The translations under genes were made by a program, and so were the position numbers. Shown here piece by piece: positions 32,426-44,616 of a DNA stretch of 64,000 nucleotides. Numbering within the stretch: the stretch's first letter is position 1; each line of letters starts with the position of its first letter. Source of the DNA: Viscum album (taxonomy: Eukaryota; Streptophyta; Magnoliopsida; Santalales; Viscaceae); assembly GCA_963277665.1 (NCBI GenBank), contig OY728131.1:1392982688-1393046687 (forward strand), written 5' to 3'. Under the pieces are notes generated by a model that saw only the letters and a program-made list of their open reading frames with translations, was not told the DNA's origin and made no database searches.

Positions 32426-33538
32426 ATGGATGGAACCCAAAGGAACCATGTTAATTATTAATGCAATGGGAAATACAATGATTGTCCTTCTGAGAAACCA
32501 AATTTTTTGGGATCTGCAATGAAAAATATTATCACTATACTCACACAAGTTATAAATCATGATAGATTTCCAAATAATAATAGGAGGGAACAACTTTATA
32601 TTGGGTCCTTTATGAGGCAATGTCCACCTTCTTTCAGTGGGTCTTCTGGTCCACTTATTTCTGAACAATGGATCAGTACCACTGAAAATATATTTTTTAT
32701 CCTTCAGTATTCCAAACATGAAAAAGATATGTTGGTTGTTTATCATATAAAAGTTGAAGTCGATCAGTGGTGTACTCTTATTAAGAACACGAGGGATCAA
32801 TTAGAAATTGAATCTATGGAATGGGAAGAGTTTATAGGGATATTTTTCAGTAAGTACTTCCCTCATATTCTACAAACAATGATGGATAAGGAATTTCTTG
32901 ATACTAATAAAAAGGATGATGAACTTATTAGTTCCTATGAAGATAATTTTACAATAATTTCATGTTACTCTTCTAGGTTAATCATCATCTCTAAAATAAA
33001 AATTGATTTATTCTTTGGTGGCCTAAAATCGGGTCTCTAAAAGGCCTTATCCATAAGGGACTTTGGAAGCTATGAAGAAGTCATTCATTGTGCACTAAAA
33101 GTGGAAATGGAAGTAAGTAACTCTCAAGTTTTCAAAGATAAGAAAAGGAATATGGAACTTAATGGAAACTCCAGTGGGTTTCCACAAAGAGAGAAGAAAA
33201 ATTCTCAACATCATACTTGCCAAAAATGTGGAAAAGAGCACTCAGGGGAATTCCTGAAAGGAACAAGAAGATGTTTCAAGTGTGGGAAGCCTTGCCATCA
33301 AGAAAAAGAGTTTCGGAATGATGTAAAAAGGTAATTCAATGGGGAGAAATCTCAATAAAATGCACCACTCGCACTTCAATGCTACAAGTGCAAGGAAATG
33401 GGGCATTATTCCAACCAATCCCATAATCCAAGGTTTATAAATTATGATCGACATCAGTAATCTCTTAAGGACAAAGACAAAGGAAAATCACATATGATCA
33501 CTATTGGCGATGTAGAGTATGACAACGAAGTGGTGTAA
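32426..33538 (+). pseudogene. gag of E, first copy
   Basis: Particle protein of the non-autonomous family E. ATG at 32426 starts MDGTQRN, and the same start motif is found in E copy 2 (MDRTQRT) and in element F (MDGNKRN). Order: N-terminal segment; gag domain with CPPSFSGSSGPLISEQWI, VEVDQWCTLIKNTR and WEEFIGIFFSKYFP (about 32610-32880); then zinc-knuckle-like motifs CQKCGKEHSGEF, CFKCGKPCHQEKEF and CYKCKEMGHYSNQS (about 33220-33410), each lacking its last Cys. The ending DVEYDNEVV is just before TAA. About 370 codons, with four or more in-frame stops but the frame otherwise conserved (longest open part 32507-33040). A 3' splice-site-like TTTTTAG lies about 10 bases before the start. Confidence 0.88.
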
Positions 33539-34740
33539 TGATTGAGTGTTTATGTAATGGGATTCCAGAATAGTGTTGTAGAATAAGTTTTATGGTATTA
33601 TGGAATAACTGGTCCATTGTGGTTTTACCATATGTATTTAAGAGTATATATTGAGTGGTACTGGTAAACATGAAAAGTTATTTATATATTTTTTGAAAAC
33701 ACATGATTAAGGGATGGATAATACTTAAAATGTGCATAATGTTGGTATAAGAAACTAAAGATATTTTTAATAGTATTAATGAACTCGGGACTGATATGAT
33801 GAAAAAGTGAATTATGATATCTTGGATTGAGTATTTTGAATTTTTGGGATTTATGGTATATGGAAAGAATTAATTTTTAAAATCATGCATGTTTTCACTA
33901 AGGTTATATGGTAATTCAAGTTATACATTATGAAGGAATTCACATGTTTATAATGTTACCAAAAAGAGATAACTTATAATATATGTGAGATAAATGTTAA
34001 TCTGAGTTAGTGTACCACTTTCTAAAGTTTTGGATTTTTAGTATTCAAAATAATTGTAAGGTTATCAATTTATGGAAGGTTTCAGGTAAACTTTGAATGA
34101 ATTTTGTTATAATAAAGTAATATCTCACCATAGGTGGACTTATACATATTTGATAACTTGTGATAACCTTATATTGTGATAAAGATAGATGGAATTACCT
34201 ATCATTCTATTTATGGACCACATGATCTATTAATGTTTCAGGAATGATAAATTCAGCTTCATTTCTTTAAAGAATAGATAAAGTGGAAATTGTTCAAGGC
34301 ATGACCAACGGTGAGATTGTGCTAAATTCAAGTAAGTATATCTTCTCATACAAATTATTTGAAATTAGGAAAATGGGTCATGATATAAAAGGGTGTCCTA
34401 TTATCATCATTTTTATGATATCAATGACCTCTTTCATGCTTCTTTAGTTTATGGTTTTGTGATTGTTAACTTTCACTGGATCACCCACTTTCTTGTGATT
34501 AGTGATCTTTATCAATCACTGTGATTATTTACACTTTTCCTTCATACCCAAATCTTCACCTATGTTCTCCTACATAGATACCTAGTTATGATTTAATTCG
34601 GTCAACTATTATTTTCCAACTATTCCTTTTTAAAAAAAAGTTTTATAAATCCTTTATACGATGTGGGTTTCTATGAAAGAAACTTTTAAGTATTAATAGT
34701 TTTATAACCCTAATGAATTTTGAACGAAAAATTCATTTTA
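33539..34740 (+). other. Non-coding 3' part of E internal region, first copy
   Basis: 1.2 kb between gag and the PPT with no protease, RT, RNase H or integrase motif in any frame. The equivalent stretch in the second copy (41053-42250) is colinear. A segment around 34270-34400 contains a short frame (NGEIVLNSSKYIFSYKLF) also readable in copy 2, with no known domain. Confidence 0.7.
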
Positions 34741-34753
34741 AGAGGGGATAAAA
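34741..34753 (+). other. PPT of E, first copy
   Basis: AGAGGGGATAAAA directly before LTR2. Confidence 0.75.
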
Positions 34754-37700
34754 TGTAACACCCTGAGATTTTTACGGGATAGATTTTTTTTATTTCTTTT
34801 ATTTCTTTTGTTGTATACTACAGCAAGAAGAGCTTTCACTACACGTAACACAGTCTTAGCTTGCGGAATACGTGATATTATGATTGGATTTTGTTACACA
34901 CAATTCCAAGTACTTTTGATAGAATTTATTTCACACGAGACTGAGTTTAAGTGAACAACTAAATATTATTATGTTGCCTTATAACCTAGTCATTATAATG
35001 TTTAGTATGAACAATATTAACTTTCTTCTAAAAAACTATTTAAATGCAAATAATTGAGTTTATAAAATAATAAAATCACTCTTGATGGATTTTATTAATG
35101 TAATATATATTTAATATATACAATATAATATTTAAAATTCATCTTATATATTTTATAGGCATGATATAAGAACAAATTTAATTTTTTGAATAAAAGTATT
35201 TTTCAGAAAATACAGTTTTGCCGCCTTTTGATGGCGCACCAATTTTAAATCTAGTTTTTAACACTTTTATATATAATATTTAAAAAAATAAACTTCTTCT
35301 TGGGAAGATAAATATAAAAATTTACTTTGGAAGAATTTTTGATATTTTTCTAAAAAGTTTTAAGTTTTGATGAATAGTAAAAATATACTAAATTTTAATT
35401 GAAAACAACTTTTTTCATCAAAATAATTTATATGGATAAATTATATTATTGAATAGTTTTAAAGTTAAAATATAATATATTTTTATCATTGAATATAATT
35501 TTGGTCATTGGAATTAATTACACCATGAATTTTGATGTAAAAACATTTCAATCTTTTTCAATGTTGTAACTTTTAAAACTCCATTTTTCATTCTGACAAT
35601 GGGATTAATTTTAAATTAATTACTAAAAATTCTATGTTTTGAATTTTTAAAAATTTATTCCATATTTAGAATCATTGGGTCCAAATTATGTTAATAGCAT
35701 TCTTATATTTTTTGCCATTATGAATAGTATCTTCAGTGATTTTTATTAATATGGTAAAAAGGTAAATCTGGTAATTAAGGATAAAAATAATATTATAAAA
35801 TTAACTTAACATTTTTCCTAATATGATTGGATGAGTGATTTTCTACCTAAACCATCATTGGGTTGAAATGATACCCTTTGTAAGCCACTTGGATGAGATT
35901 ATGACATTTAATATATTTTATTTAAAGAAAAGTTCAATATGTCTTACTCAAATTTGGATAACTTAATCATTTTTTAAAATAAGATTATACAGAAGATAAA
36001 TCTGACTATAAATAATAATTTGAAATATAAATTTTCTTTATCATGGTAATTGATTTGTAATTTTTAGGAAATAAATAATTACTTTAAAAGTTTATACATT
36101 GATGATACAGAAATTATTAAATTGATGGAAAATCAATAAAATAATTTTTATTAAAATAATAATAACCATTAAAAGACCAAAACAATTGAACAAATCTTAT
36201 TGGTTGAGTATATCTCGACCATAATCATCCAAGGGTTGAGTTATTGACCTTTTGGATCTATATGAAAAAGATTATGACTTATAATATTTTATTTAAAGTG
36301 ATATTAAAGTTGTCACATTCAAGTTTTAATACATATAACATTTTTTAATATAGGATTTTCCAAGAGACATATTCGACTATAATATTATCATGAAAGCTAT
36401 AATATTTATCTACATTATATTTTTTTTTTATTCAACAAATAATTATATTAAATAATTACACAAAACTAATGTAGTAATTATTTTATTAATATAAATATCA
36501 AATTAATGTGATTAAAAATATTAAAATAAATATAATTTGGGATAATTAATATATCCAAATAATTTTATATATGATCTTGAATCCTTATAGATATAATAAA
36601 ATATTTTGTTTGAGGTTAACATCTTATCATGATATTTTTAAAAATCTGTTAAATGAATATTTTCAAAATTAACACTATTGATATTTTGTCAAAATAACAT
36701 TTCATTAAATTATTTAAAAATCATAAAATATTTTCAAAAATATAAAATAATTATTAAATATAAAATGCTCTAATTTGTTCATTTATGTTCTAATTGACAT
36801 TAAATAAGTAGAAATTACACTATTTTAATATTGAACAATTTGTTACCTTAGTTAAAATTAAAATACCATAACGAAGGGTTCATTGAAATGATAAGGTTTA
36901 AATTGACATAAACACTTGACTAAAATTATTGGTTTGTGATATTACAACCTTATGTCATATCATCTTAGAAACTAAGATATTTTGGAGGTTTTGGATGTGG
37001 TGTGAGTTTATTATAAATTAATATTTTTGGAGTTTCCAAAAGTGCCCATCACCTCAATTACAAAAGGTCACCTCCTCTCTCACCTCTTAAGTTCACTTTG
37101 AGACTTAAATATCATTCATCCCCTACCCATTTCCATTATCAACTTCCCTAGTTACATTCTAGAGGTTCTGGTTTTCTTGAAATACCAACTCTGGTGTCTT
37201 TAAGAGGAGATCTAGAGGGAGCACGTCGGAGAAGAGGTAATCTCATCTACCGATTCTTTCAAACTTCTTTCTTCCTATACATCCTCTTAATGATTTATTT
37301 ATATTCTAAAATAATAATTCAAGTATCACCTATATAATTAGATGTTATTATGGTTATATAAAAACCATATACTACTTTCTACCCATCCTATGAAAAAAGA
37401 AATCACCACTCGTGTGTACGTACAGCTTACCGTCTCCATGCCGTGGTGTAATCTGTTTTTCATCACCACTTTACTTTGATGGGTATAATGATGAAAATAA
37501 TAAATATATATTATTATTTTAAATTTATATATTTATTTTTTAATAATATATATATCATCCACTTCCATATCATTCCACAATTAAGGGAATGATATCGTCA
37601 CTCGTGTGTATGTAGGGCCTACCATCTCCACAATGCATGGTCTTCATTAAAGCATGATTATATAAATGAATAGAATGAATAAAAATGATATATATTATAT

Positions 37701-39675
37701 AAATTATAGAAATTATATAACTATAATCTAATAAGAGTAACAAGAACTAATTTGATGAAACATGTGTAAGAAATAAAGTAGTTAATACCCGATGGATGAG
37801 TAATAATGTTATTAACAAACGGATGATATTATAATCATATATGATATCATAAAAATGAGAATTATTCTGGAATAAATCAATGAAATTATTTAAATTTTTA
37901 TACAGGAGGTTCGTATACATACAAAGGATATCCGACCTAAGGTAAGGGATTATTTTGTCTCACTTTTATTTCTGTGGGACATATGTCTTATACACCACCT
38001 ATTTCTTTTGTGTGGTGTTTATGCTGCCCATGACTATTTTTACAATACTTATTAAGAAGGTTATGATATTCACATATGAAGATAATTTTCTTTATTTTAT
38101 TAGGCATGCGATTTAATTGATTATAAATTGGTAAGGGGTTATTTTGTCTCACTTTTACTTATGTGGTACATATGCCTTATACACCACCTATTTCTTTTGT
38201 ATGGTGTTTGTGTTTCCCATGAATATTTTTATGATACTTATTATTAAGGTTATGATATTTACATATATATGCATATAATTTTCTTTATTTTATGAGGCAT
38301 ACAATTCGACTGATTATAAATTGGTAGGGGATAATTTCGTAATCTCGTTATTATCCAAGATTTTTTATACATAAGTATTTACTAGGGTATATTTATCATT
38401 CGCATCCATGTTTTCTAAAACAATACTTTCATAAAATAATTTTTTATTCTCCTATAGATTTTTAAATTCATTTTTACCCATTTTTGACTTTTTACTACAC
38501 GGTTTGGAAGGAATATTTATTTCGTTTTCAAAAACAAGGTACTTTTTTACTTTTCTAACAGAATTATGAGAAGAATGTTTTTTACTTATACGGCATGAAT
38601 GGATTTTTACGCTTTATTAACACCTTGTTTACATGAAACTTTCCTTACAAGTTTTCAAGGTTATTTTTAAAGAAATTATTTTCTTTTAAAATTGAGCAGC
38701 ATTTTAAGAAAAGAAAATGCTTTTAAAGAAGGATATTTTCCTCAAGAATTAATTTCAAATGTTTTATCAAAATTATTTTCTGTCTAAAATGACATTATTT
38801 AATAAGGATATGTTTCAAGTATATTATCCCTATTATTATTATGGTTTGATTATTTTTATTATGAAATTATATTTATGAAATTCATTTGTCTTTCATGAAT
38901 TATGTTATGATGGAATGATGTTTAAGAAACTCATTTTATTCCTTGGTATATGCTTGAAAAATGATTTATGTTTTTGTGGAACACGTAATAATGATTTAAT
39001 TATGTGACAGGTGGGACCTATATCTCCATCCAATCCATTGGGTAATGATGGATGACTCATGAGGTATATATGTTATGCGTGAACCTAATTTCATGTTCAC
39101 AATTCTATATATGGACCTGGTTTTCATGTCTATATTTTTATGCAGGGGCATGATTTCATGTCCTTAATTTAATGAGTAAACCTATTACTATTTATACATG
39201 TTTTCAAAGTTACAAGTTTATGTGTATGCCACAATTTCATGTCTTATGTTAATGTTATGATCTCATGGATTATGTTCTTTTATTTCCTTATGATTTATGT
39301 CTTATGAACTGATAATATTTATTTCATGATTTTTGATATGCAGGATATGATCTTATATTCTCAAGAACATGTTCTTATACCCTTATTCTCATGATATTCC
39401 CACATATTTCCTTTTTATACCCCTACTAAGCATCTGAGCGCACCCCTTTTTATGTTTTATTTTACTCGGGTTATAAAGAAAGGTTTTAGGTAGGGGTACT
39501 AAAGGGAAAGATCTTTACAGGAGATGTTGAAGATCTTTCACCAAGTTAGAAGAATGTATTCCAATTTTACAAAGGCACTAAACTAATATAGTCCTCAGGT
39601 GTGCATTTGTAAAATGTAATGAATTTTCATCTAAAAATATGTAATATCCATGTACGTCAGGTTTGGGATTTTATA
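34754..39675 (+). repeat. E LTR2 (uninterrupted middle LTR)
   Basis: 4922 bp with no nested insertion, so it is the reference for the family. It starts TGTAACACCCTGAG and ends before the PBS at 39678. It includes a donor-like GAG|GTAATC (GT 37237-37238), the mini-exon 37906-37941, the 189-bp duplication and CTACTAAGCATCTGAGCGCA, the empty site of element B. It has a PPT on its left and a PBS on its right, so it is shared by both units. Confidence 0.92.
37906..37941 (+). other. Putative 36-nt leader mini-exon in E LTR2
   Basis: Preceded by TTTTTATACAG and followed by GTAAGGG. The upstream donor-like GT is at 37237, implying an intron of 669 bases. Same size and borders in LTR1 and LTR3. Confidence 0.45.
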
Positions 39676-39677
39676 GT

Positions 39678-39689
39678 TGGTATCAGAGG
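39678..39689 (+). other. PBS of E, second internal region
   Basis: TGGTATCAGAGG, initiator tRNA-Met type, two bases after the end of LTR2. Confidence 0.85.
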
Positions 39690-39937
39690 AAAGGTTTAGT
39701 TAACCTTTGGAAACTAAGATGCAAAATATTTAGTGATATCCCTATATATATTTCTAAGGATATTTCTAGGGATGTTCCAAAGGATAATTCTAAGTATAGG
39801 TTACAATCATAGAATTTATTATCATGGATTGCCTAGGATTAAACCTAAGATATTATAGATTGAAAGTAATTTCCCTTGATTATGTGGTTTTCTAGTATGA
39901 TTAGTGTTACTCACACTATTCTTTTCAGTTTTAGTTA

Positions 39938-41052
39938 ATGGATAGAACCCAAAGGACCGTGTTAATGATGAATGCAATTGGAAATGCAACGATTGTCCTT
40001 CTGAGTAACCAATTTTTTGGGATTTGCAATGAAAAATCGTATCACGATACTCACACAAGTTATAAATCATGCTATATTTCCAAATTAGCAGAGGAGGGAA
40101 CAACTTTATATTTAGTCCTTTATGAGGCAATGTCCACCTTCTTTCAGTAGGTCTTATGATCCACTTATTGATAAAAAATGGTTCAGTACCACTGAAAAGA
40201 TACTTTCTGTCTTTTAGTGTTACAAACATGAAAAAGTCATGTTGGTTGTTTATCATCTAGAAGGTGAAGTCGATTAGTGGTGGAATATAATTAATAACAT
40301 GAGGGATCAAGAAGAAATTGAATCTATGGAATGGGAAGAGTTTGAATGGATATTTTTCAGTAAGTATTTCCCTCATATTCTATGAACAAAGATAGAGAAG
40401 GAATTTCTTGAGCTTAAAAAAAATTATGATGAACCTATTGGTTCCTATGATGCTAATTTTACAAGACATGCATGGTACGCTTCTAGGTTAATCATCAGAC
40501 CTGAAAGAAAAATTGACTGATTCTTTGGTGGCCTAAAACCGGGTATCAAAAAGGCCTTAGCCATAAGGTACTTCGGAAGTGTTGAAGAATTGATTTTTTG
40601 TGCACTAAAAGTGGAAATGGAAGTTAGTAACTCTCAAGTTTCTGGAGATAAGAAAATGAAGATAGAGCTTAATGGAAACTCCAATGGGTTTCCACAAAGA
40701 GAGAAGAAAAAGTCCCAACATCTTACTTGCCAAAAATGTGGAAAAGATCACTTAGGGGAATGCCTAAAAGGAATAAGAATATGTTTCAAGTGTGGTAAGC
40801 CTTTCTATCAAGAAAAAGAGTTTCGGAGTGATGTAAAAAGGTAATTCAATGGGGAGAAAGCTCAAGAAAATGAACCACTTTCATTTCAATGCTACAAAGT
40901 GCAAGGAAATGGGGAACTATTCCAACCAATTCCATAATCCAAGGTTTATCAATTATGATCGATGTCAGTAACCTCTTAAGGCCAAAGACAAAGGAAAATC
41001 GCATACGATCACTATTGGCGATGTAGAGTATGACAAAAAAGTGGTGGAATGA
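39938..41052 (+). pseudogene. gag of E, second copy
   Basis: Colinear with 32426-33538 and nearly the same length (1115 versus 1113 bp). It begins MDRTQRT; zinc-knuckle region 40590-40844 reads CQKCGKDHLGEC, with its last Cys kept, and CFKCGKPFYQEKEF, which has lost His and Cys. It is more damaged than copy 1: a frameshift near the start and several stops in the gag domain. The two copies do not share their inactivating stops, so they decayed independently. A strong 3' splice-site-like TTCTTTTCAG ends about 9 bases before the start. Confidence 0.85.
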
Positions 41053-42252
41053 TTGATTGTTTATGTAATGGGATTCTAGAATAGTGTTATAGAATAAGTT
41101 TTATGGTATTATGGAATAATTGGTCCACTATGGTTTTCCCATATGTATTTAAGAGTATATATTGAATGGTACCAGTAACCATGAAAAGTGATTCAGATAT
41201 TTTTGGAAAACACATGATTAAGGGAGGGATAATCCTTAAAATGTGCATAATATTGGTATAAGAAAGTAAAGTGATGTTTAATAGTATTAATGAACCCAAG
41301 AATGATATGATGAAAAAGAGATTTATGATATCTTGGACTGATTATTTTGAATTTTTGGGATTTATGGCATATGGAAAGAGTTAATTTTTAAAATCATGCA
41401 TGTTTTCACTAAGGTTCTACAGTAATTAAAGTTATACATTATGAAGGAATTCACATGTTTGGAAAGTGGCCAAAAATAGATAACTTATGATATATGTGAG
41501 ATAAATGTTAAGATGAGTTAGTGTACATATTTGTAAAGTTTTAGATTTTTAGTATTCAGAAGGATTTTAAGGTTATCAGTTTATGGGAACTATCAGGTAA
41601 ACTTTGAATGAAGTTTGTTAGAATAAAGTAATATCTCACCATAGGTGGAATTATACATATTTGATAACTTGTGCTAACCTTTTTTTTGTTATAAAGACAT
41701 ATGAAATGAACTATCATTATATTTATGGACCACATGATCTACTAACACTTCAGGAATGATAAATTCAAATTCATTTCTTTGAAGAAGAGATAAAGTGGAA
41801 ATTTTTCAAGGCACAACCAACGGTGAGATTGTGCTAAATTCAAGTAAGTATATCTTCTCATACAAATTATTTGACATTAGGAAAAGGGATCATGATATAA
41901 AAGGGTGTCCAATTATAATCATTTTTTATGATATGAATGACCACTTTCACACTTCTTTAGTTTATGGTTTTGTGATTATAAACTTTCTCTGGATCACCCA
42001 CTTTCTTGTGATTAGTGATCTTTATCAATCGCTGTGATTATTTACGTTTTTCCTCCATACCCAAATCTTCACCTATAATCTCCTACATAGAGACCTATTT
42101 ATGATTTACTTTGGGCAACTGTTATTTTCCAACTATTCCTTTTTAAAATAAAGTTTTAGAAATCCTTTTTACGGTGTGGGTTTTTATGAAAGAAACTTTC
42201 AAGTATTAATAGTTTTATACCCCGGATGAATTTTGAGGGAAAAAATCATTTT
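41053..42252 (+). other. Non-coding 3' part of E internal region, second copy
   Basis: No pol motif; colinear with 33539-34740. The open frame at 41795-42037 has no recognisable domain. Confidence 0.7.
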
Positions 42253-42266
42253 AAGGGCGGATAGAA
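42253..42266 (+). other. PPT of E, second copy
   Basis: AAGGGCGGATAGAA directly before LTR3. Confidence 0.7.
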
Positions 42267-44611
42267 TGTAACACCCCATGATTTTAACGGGATATCTTTT
42301 TTATTTCATTGATTTCTTGTGTTGTACGCTACACCAAGATAAGATTGCACTACACGTAACACAGTCTTAGCTTGTGGTATACGTGATATTATGCTTGGAT
42401 TGTGTTACACACAATTTCAAATTCTTTTGATAGAATTGATTTCACACAAGTCTGGGTTTATGTGAACAACTAAATATTACTATGTTGCCTTATAACCTAG
42501 TTGTTATAATGTTTAGTATGAATAGTATTAACTTTCTTCTGAAAAAAACTATTAAATGCAAATAAGTGAGTTTATAAAATAATAAAATCACTCTAGGTGG
42601 ATTTTATTAATGTAATATATATGTAATATATTCAATATAATATTTAAAATTCATCTTATATGTTTTCTAGGCATGATATAAGAACAAATTCAATTTTTCG
42701 AATAAAAGTATTTTTCAGATAATACAGTTTTGCCGCCTTTTGATGGCGCACCAATTTTAAATCTAGGTTTTGACACTTATATATTTTATTTAACAAAATT
42801 AACTTCTTATTTGGAAGCAGGATATAAAAATTTACTTTAGATAAATTTTTGATATTTTTCTGAAAAGTTTTAAGTTTTGATGATCAATAAAAATATACTA
42901 AATTTTAATTGAAAACAACTTTTTTCATCGAAATAATTTATTTAGATAACTTATATTATTGAATAGTTTTAAAGTTGAAATAGAATATATTTTTATCAGT
43001 GAATATAATGTTGTTCATTGGAATTAATTTTACCATGAATTTTGATGTAAAAACATTTCAATCTTTTTCATTGTTGTAACTTTTAAAACCTCGTTTTTCA
43101 TTCTAACAATGAAATTAATTTTAAATTAATTGCTAAAAATTCTATGTTTTTAATTTTTAAAAATTGATTCTATATTTAGAATCATTGGGTCCAAATTATG
43201 TTAATATAATTATTTTATTTTTGGGCATTATGAATAGTAACTTCAATAATTTTTATTAATACGATAAAATGGTAATTCAGGTAATTAAGGGTAAAAATAA
43301 TATTATAAAATTACCTTAACATTTGTCCTAATATGATTGGATGTGTGATTTTGACCTAAACCATCCTTGGGTTGAAATGATACTCTTTGTAAGCCACTCG
43401 GATGAGATTATGACATTTAATATATTTTATTTAAAGAAAAGTTAAATGTCTTACTCAAATTTTAATAACTTAATAATTTTTTAAAATAAGATTATACAGA
43501 AGATAAATTCGACTATAAATAATCATTTGAAAGATATTTTTTTTTCTTTATCATGGTAATTTATTTATAATTTTTATGAAATAAATAATTACTTTAAAAG
43601 TTTATACATTGATGATGCAGGAATGATTTAATTGATGGAAAATCAATAAAATAATTTTTATTAAAATAATAATAATCATTAAAAGACCAAAAAACTTGAT
43701 CAAATCTTATTAGTCGAGTATATCTCGACCATAATCATCCAAGGGTCGAGTTATTAACCTTTTGGATCCATATGAAAAATATTGTGACTCTTATAATATT
43801 TTATTTAAAGTGTTATTAAAGTTGTCACATTCAAGTTTTAATACATATAACATTTTTTAATGTAGGATTTTCCAGAAGATATATTCGACTATAAGTATTA
43901 TTATGAAAGCTATAAGATTTATCTACATTATATTATTTTATTTTTAATTTTTATTCAAAAAATAAGAATATTAAATAATTACACAAAACTAATGTAGTAA
44001 TTATTTTATTAATAAAAATATCAAATTAATGTGATTAACAATATTAAAATAAATATAATTTTGGATAATTAATATATCCAAAGAATTTTTTAGATGATCT
44101 TGACTCTTTATAGATATAATAAAATATTTGGTTTGAGGTTAACATCTTATCTTGATATTTTTAAAAATCTATTAAATGAATAGTGTCAAAATTAACACTA
44201 TTGATATTTTGTCAAAATAATGTTTTATTAAATTATTTAAAAATCATAAAATATTTTCAAAAATATAAAATAATTATGATATAGACTAAAATTATCTAAA
44301 TAGTTCATTTATGTTCTAATTGACATCAAATAAGTAGAAATTACACTATTTTAATATTGAACAATTTGTTACCTTAGTTAAAATTAAAATACAATAACTA
44401 AGGGTTAATTGAAATGATAAGGTTTAAATTGACATAAACACTTGCCTAAAATTATTGGTTGATGATATTACAACTTTATCTCATCTCATATTAGAAACTA
44501 AGACATTTTGGGGGGTTTTGGATGTGGTTTGAGTTTATTATAAATTAATATTTTTGGAGTTTCCAAAAGTGTCCCTCACCTCAATTACAAAAGGGCGCCT
44601 CCTCCCTCACC

Positions 44612-44616
44612 TCTTC
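44612..44616 (+). repeat. Left target-site duplication of element C
   Basis: TCTTC, repeated at 55023-55027; LTR1 has the empty site at 8052-8056. Confidence 0.88.
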
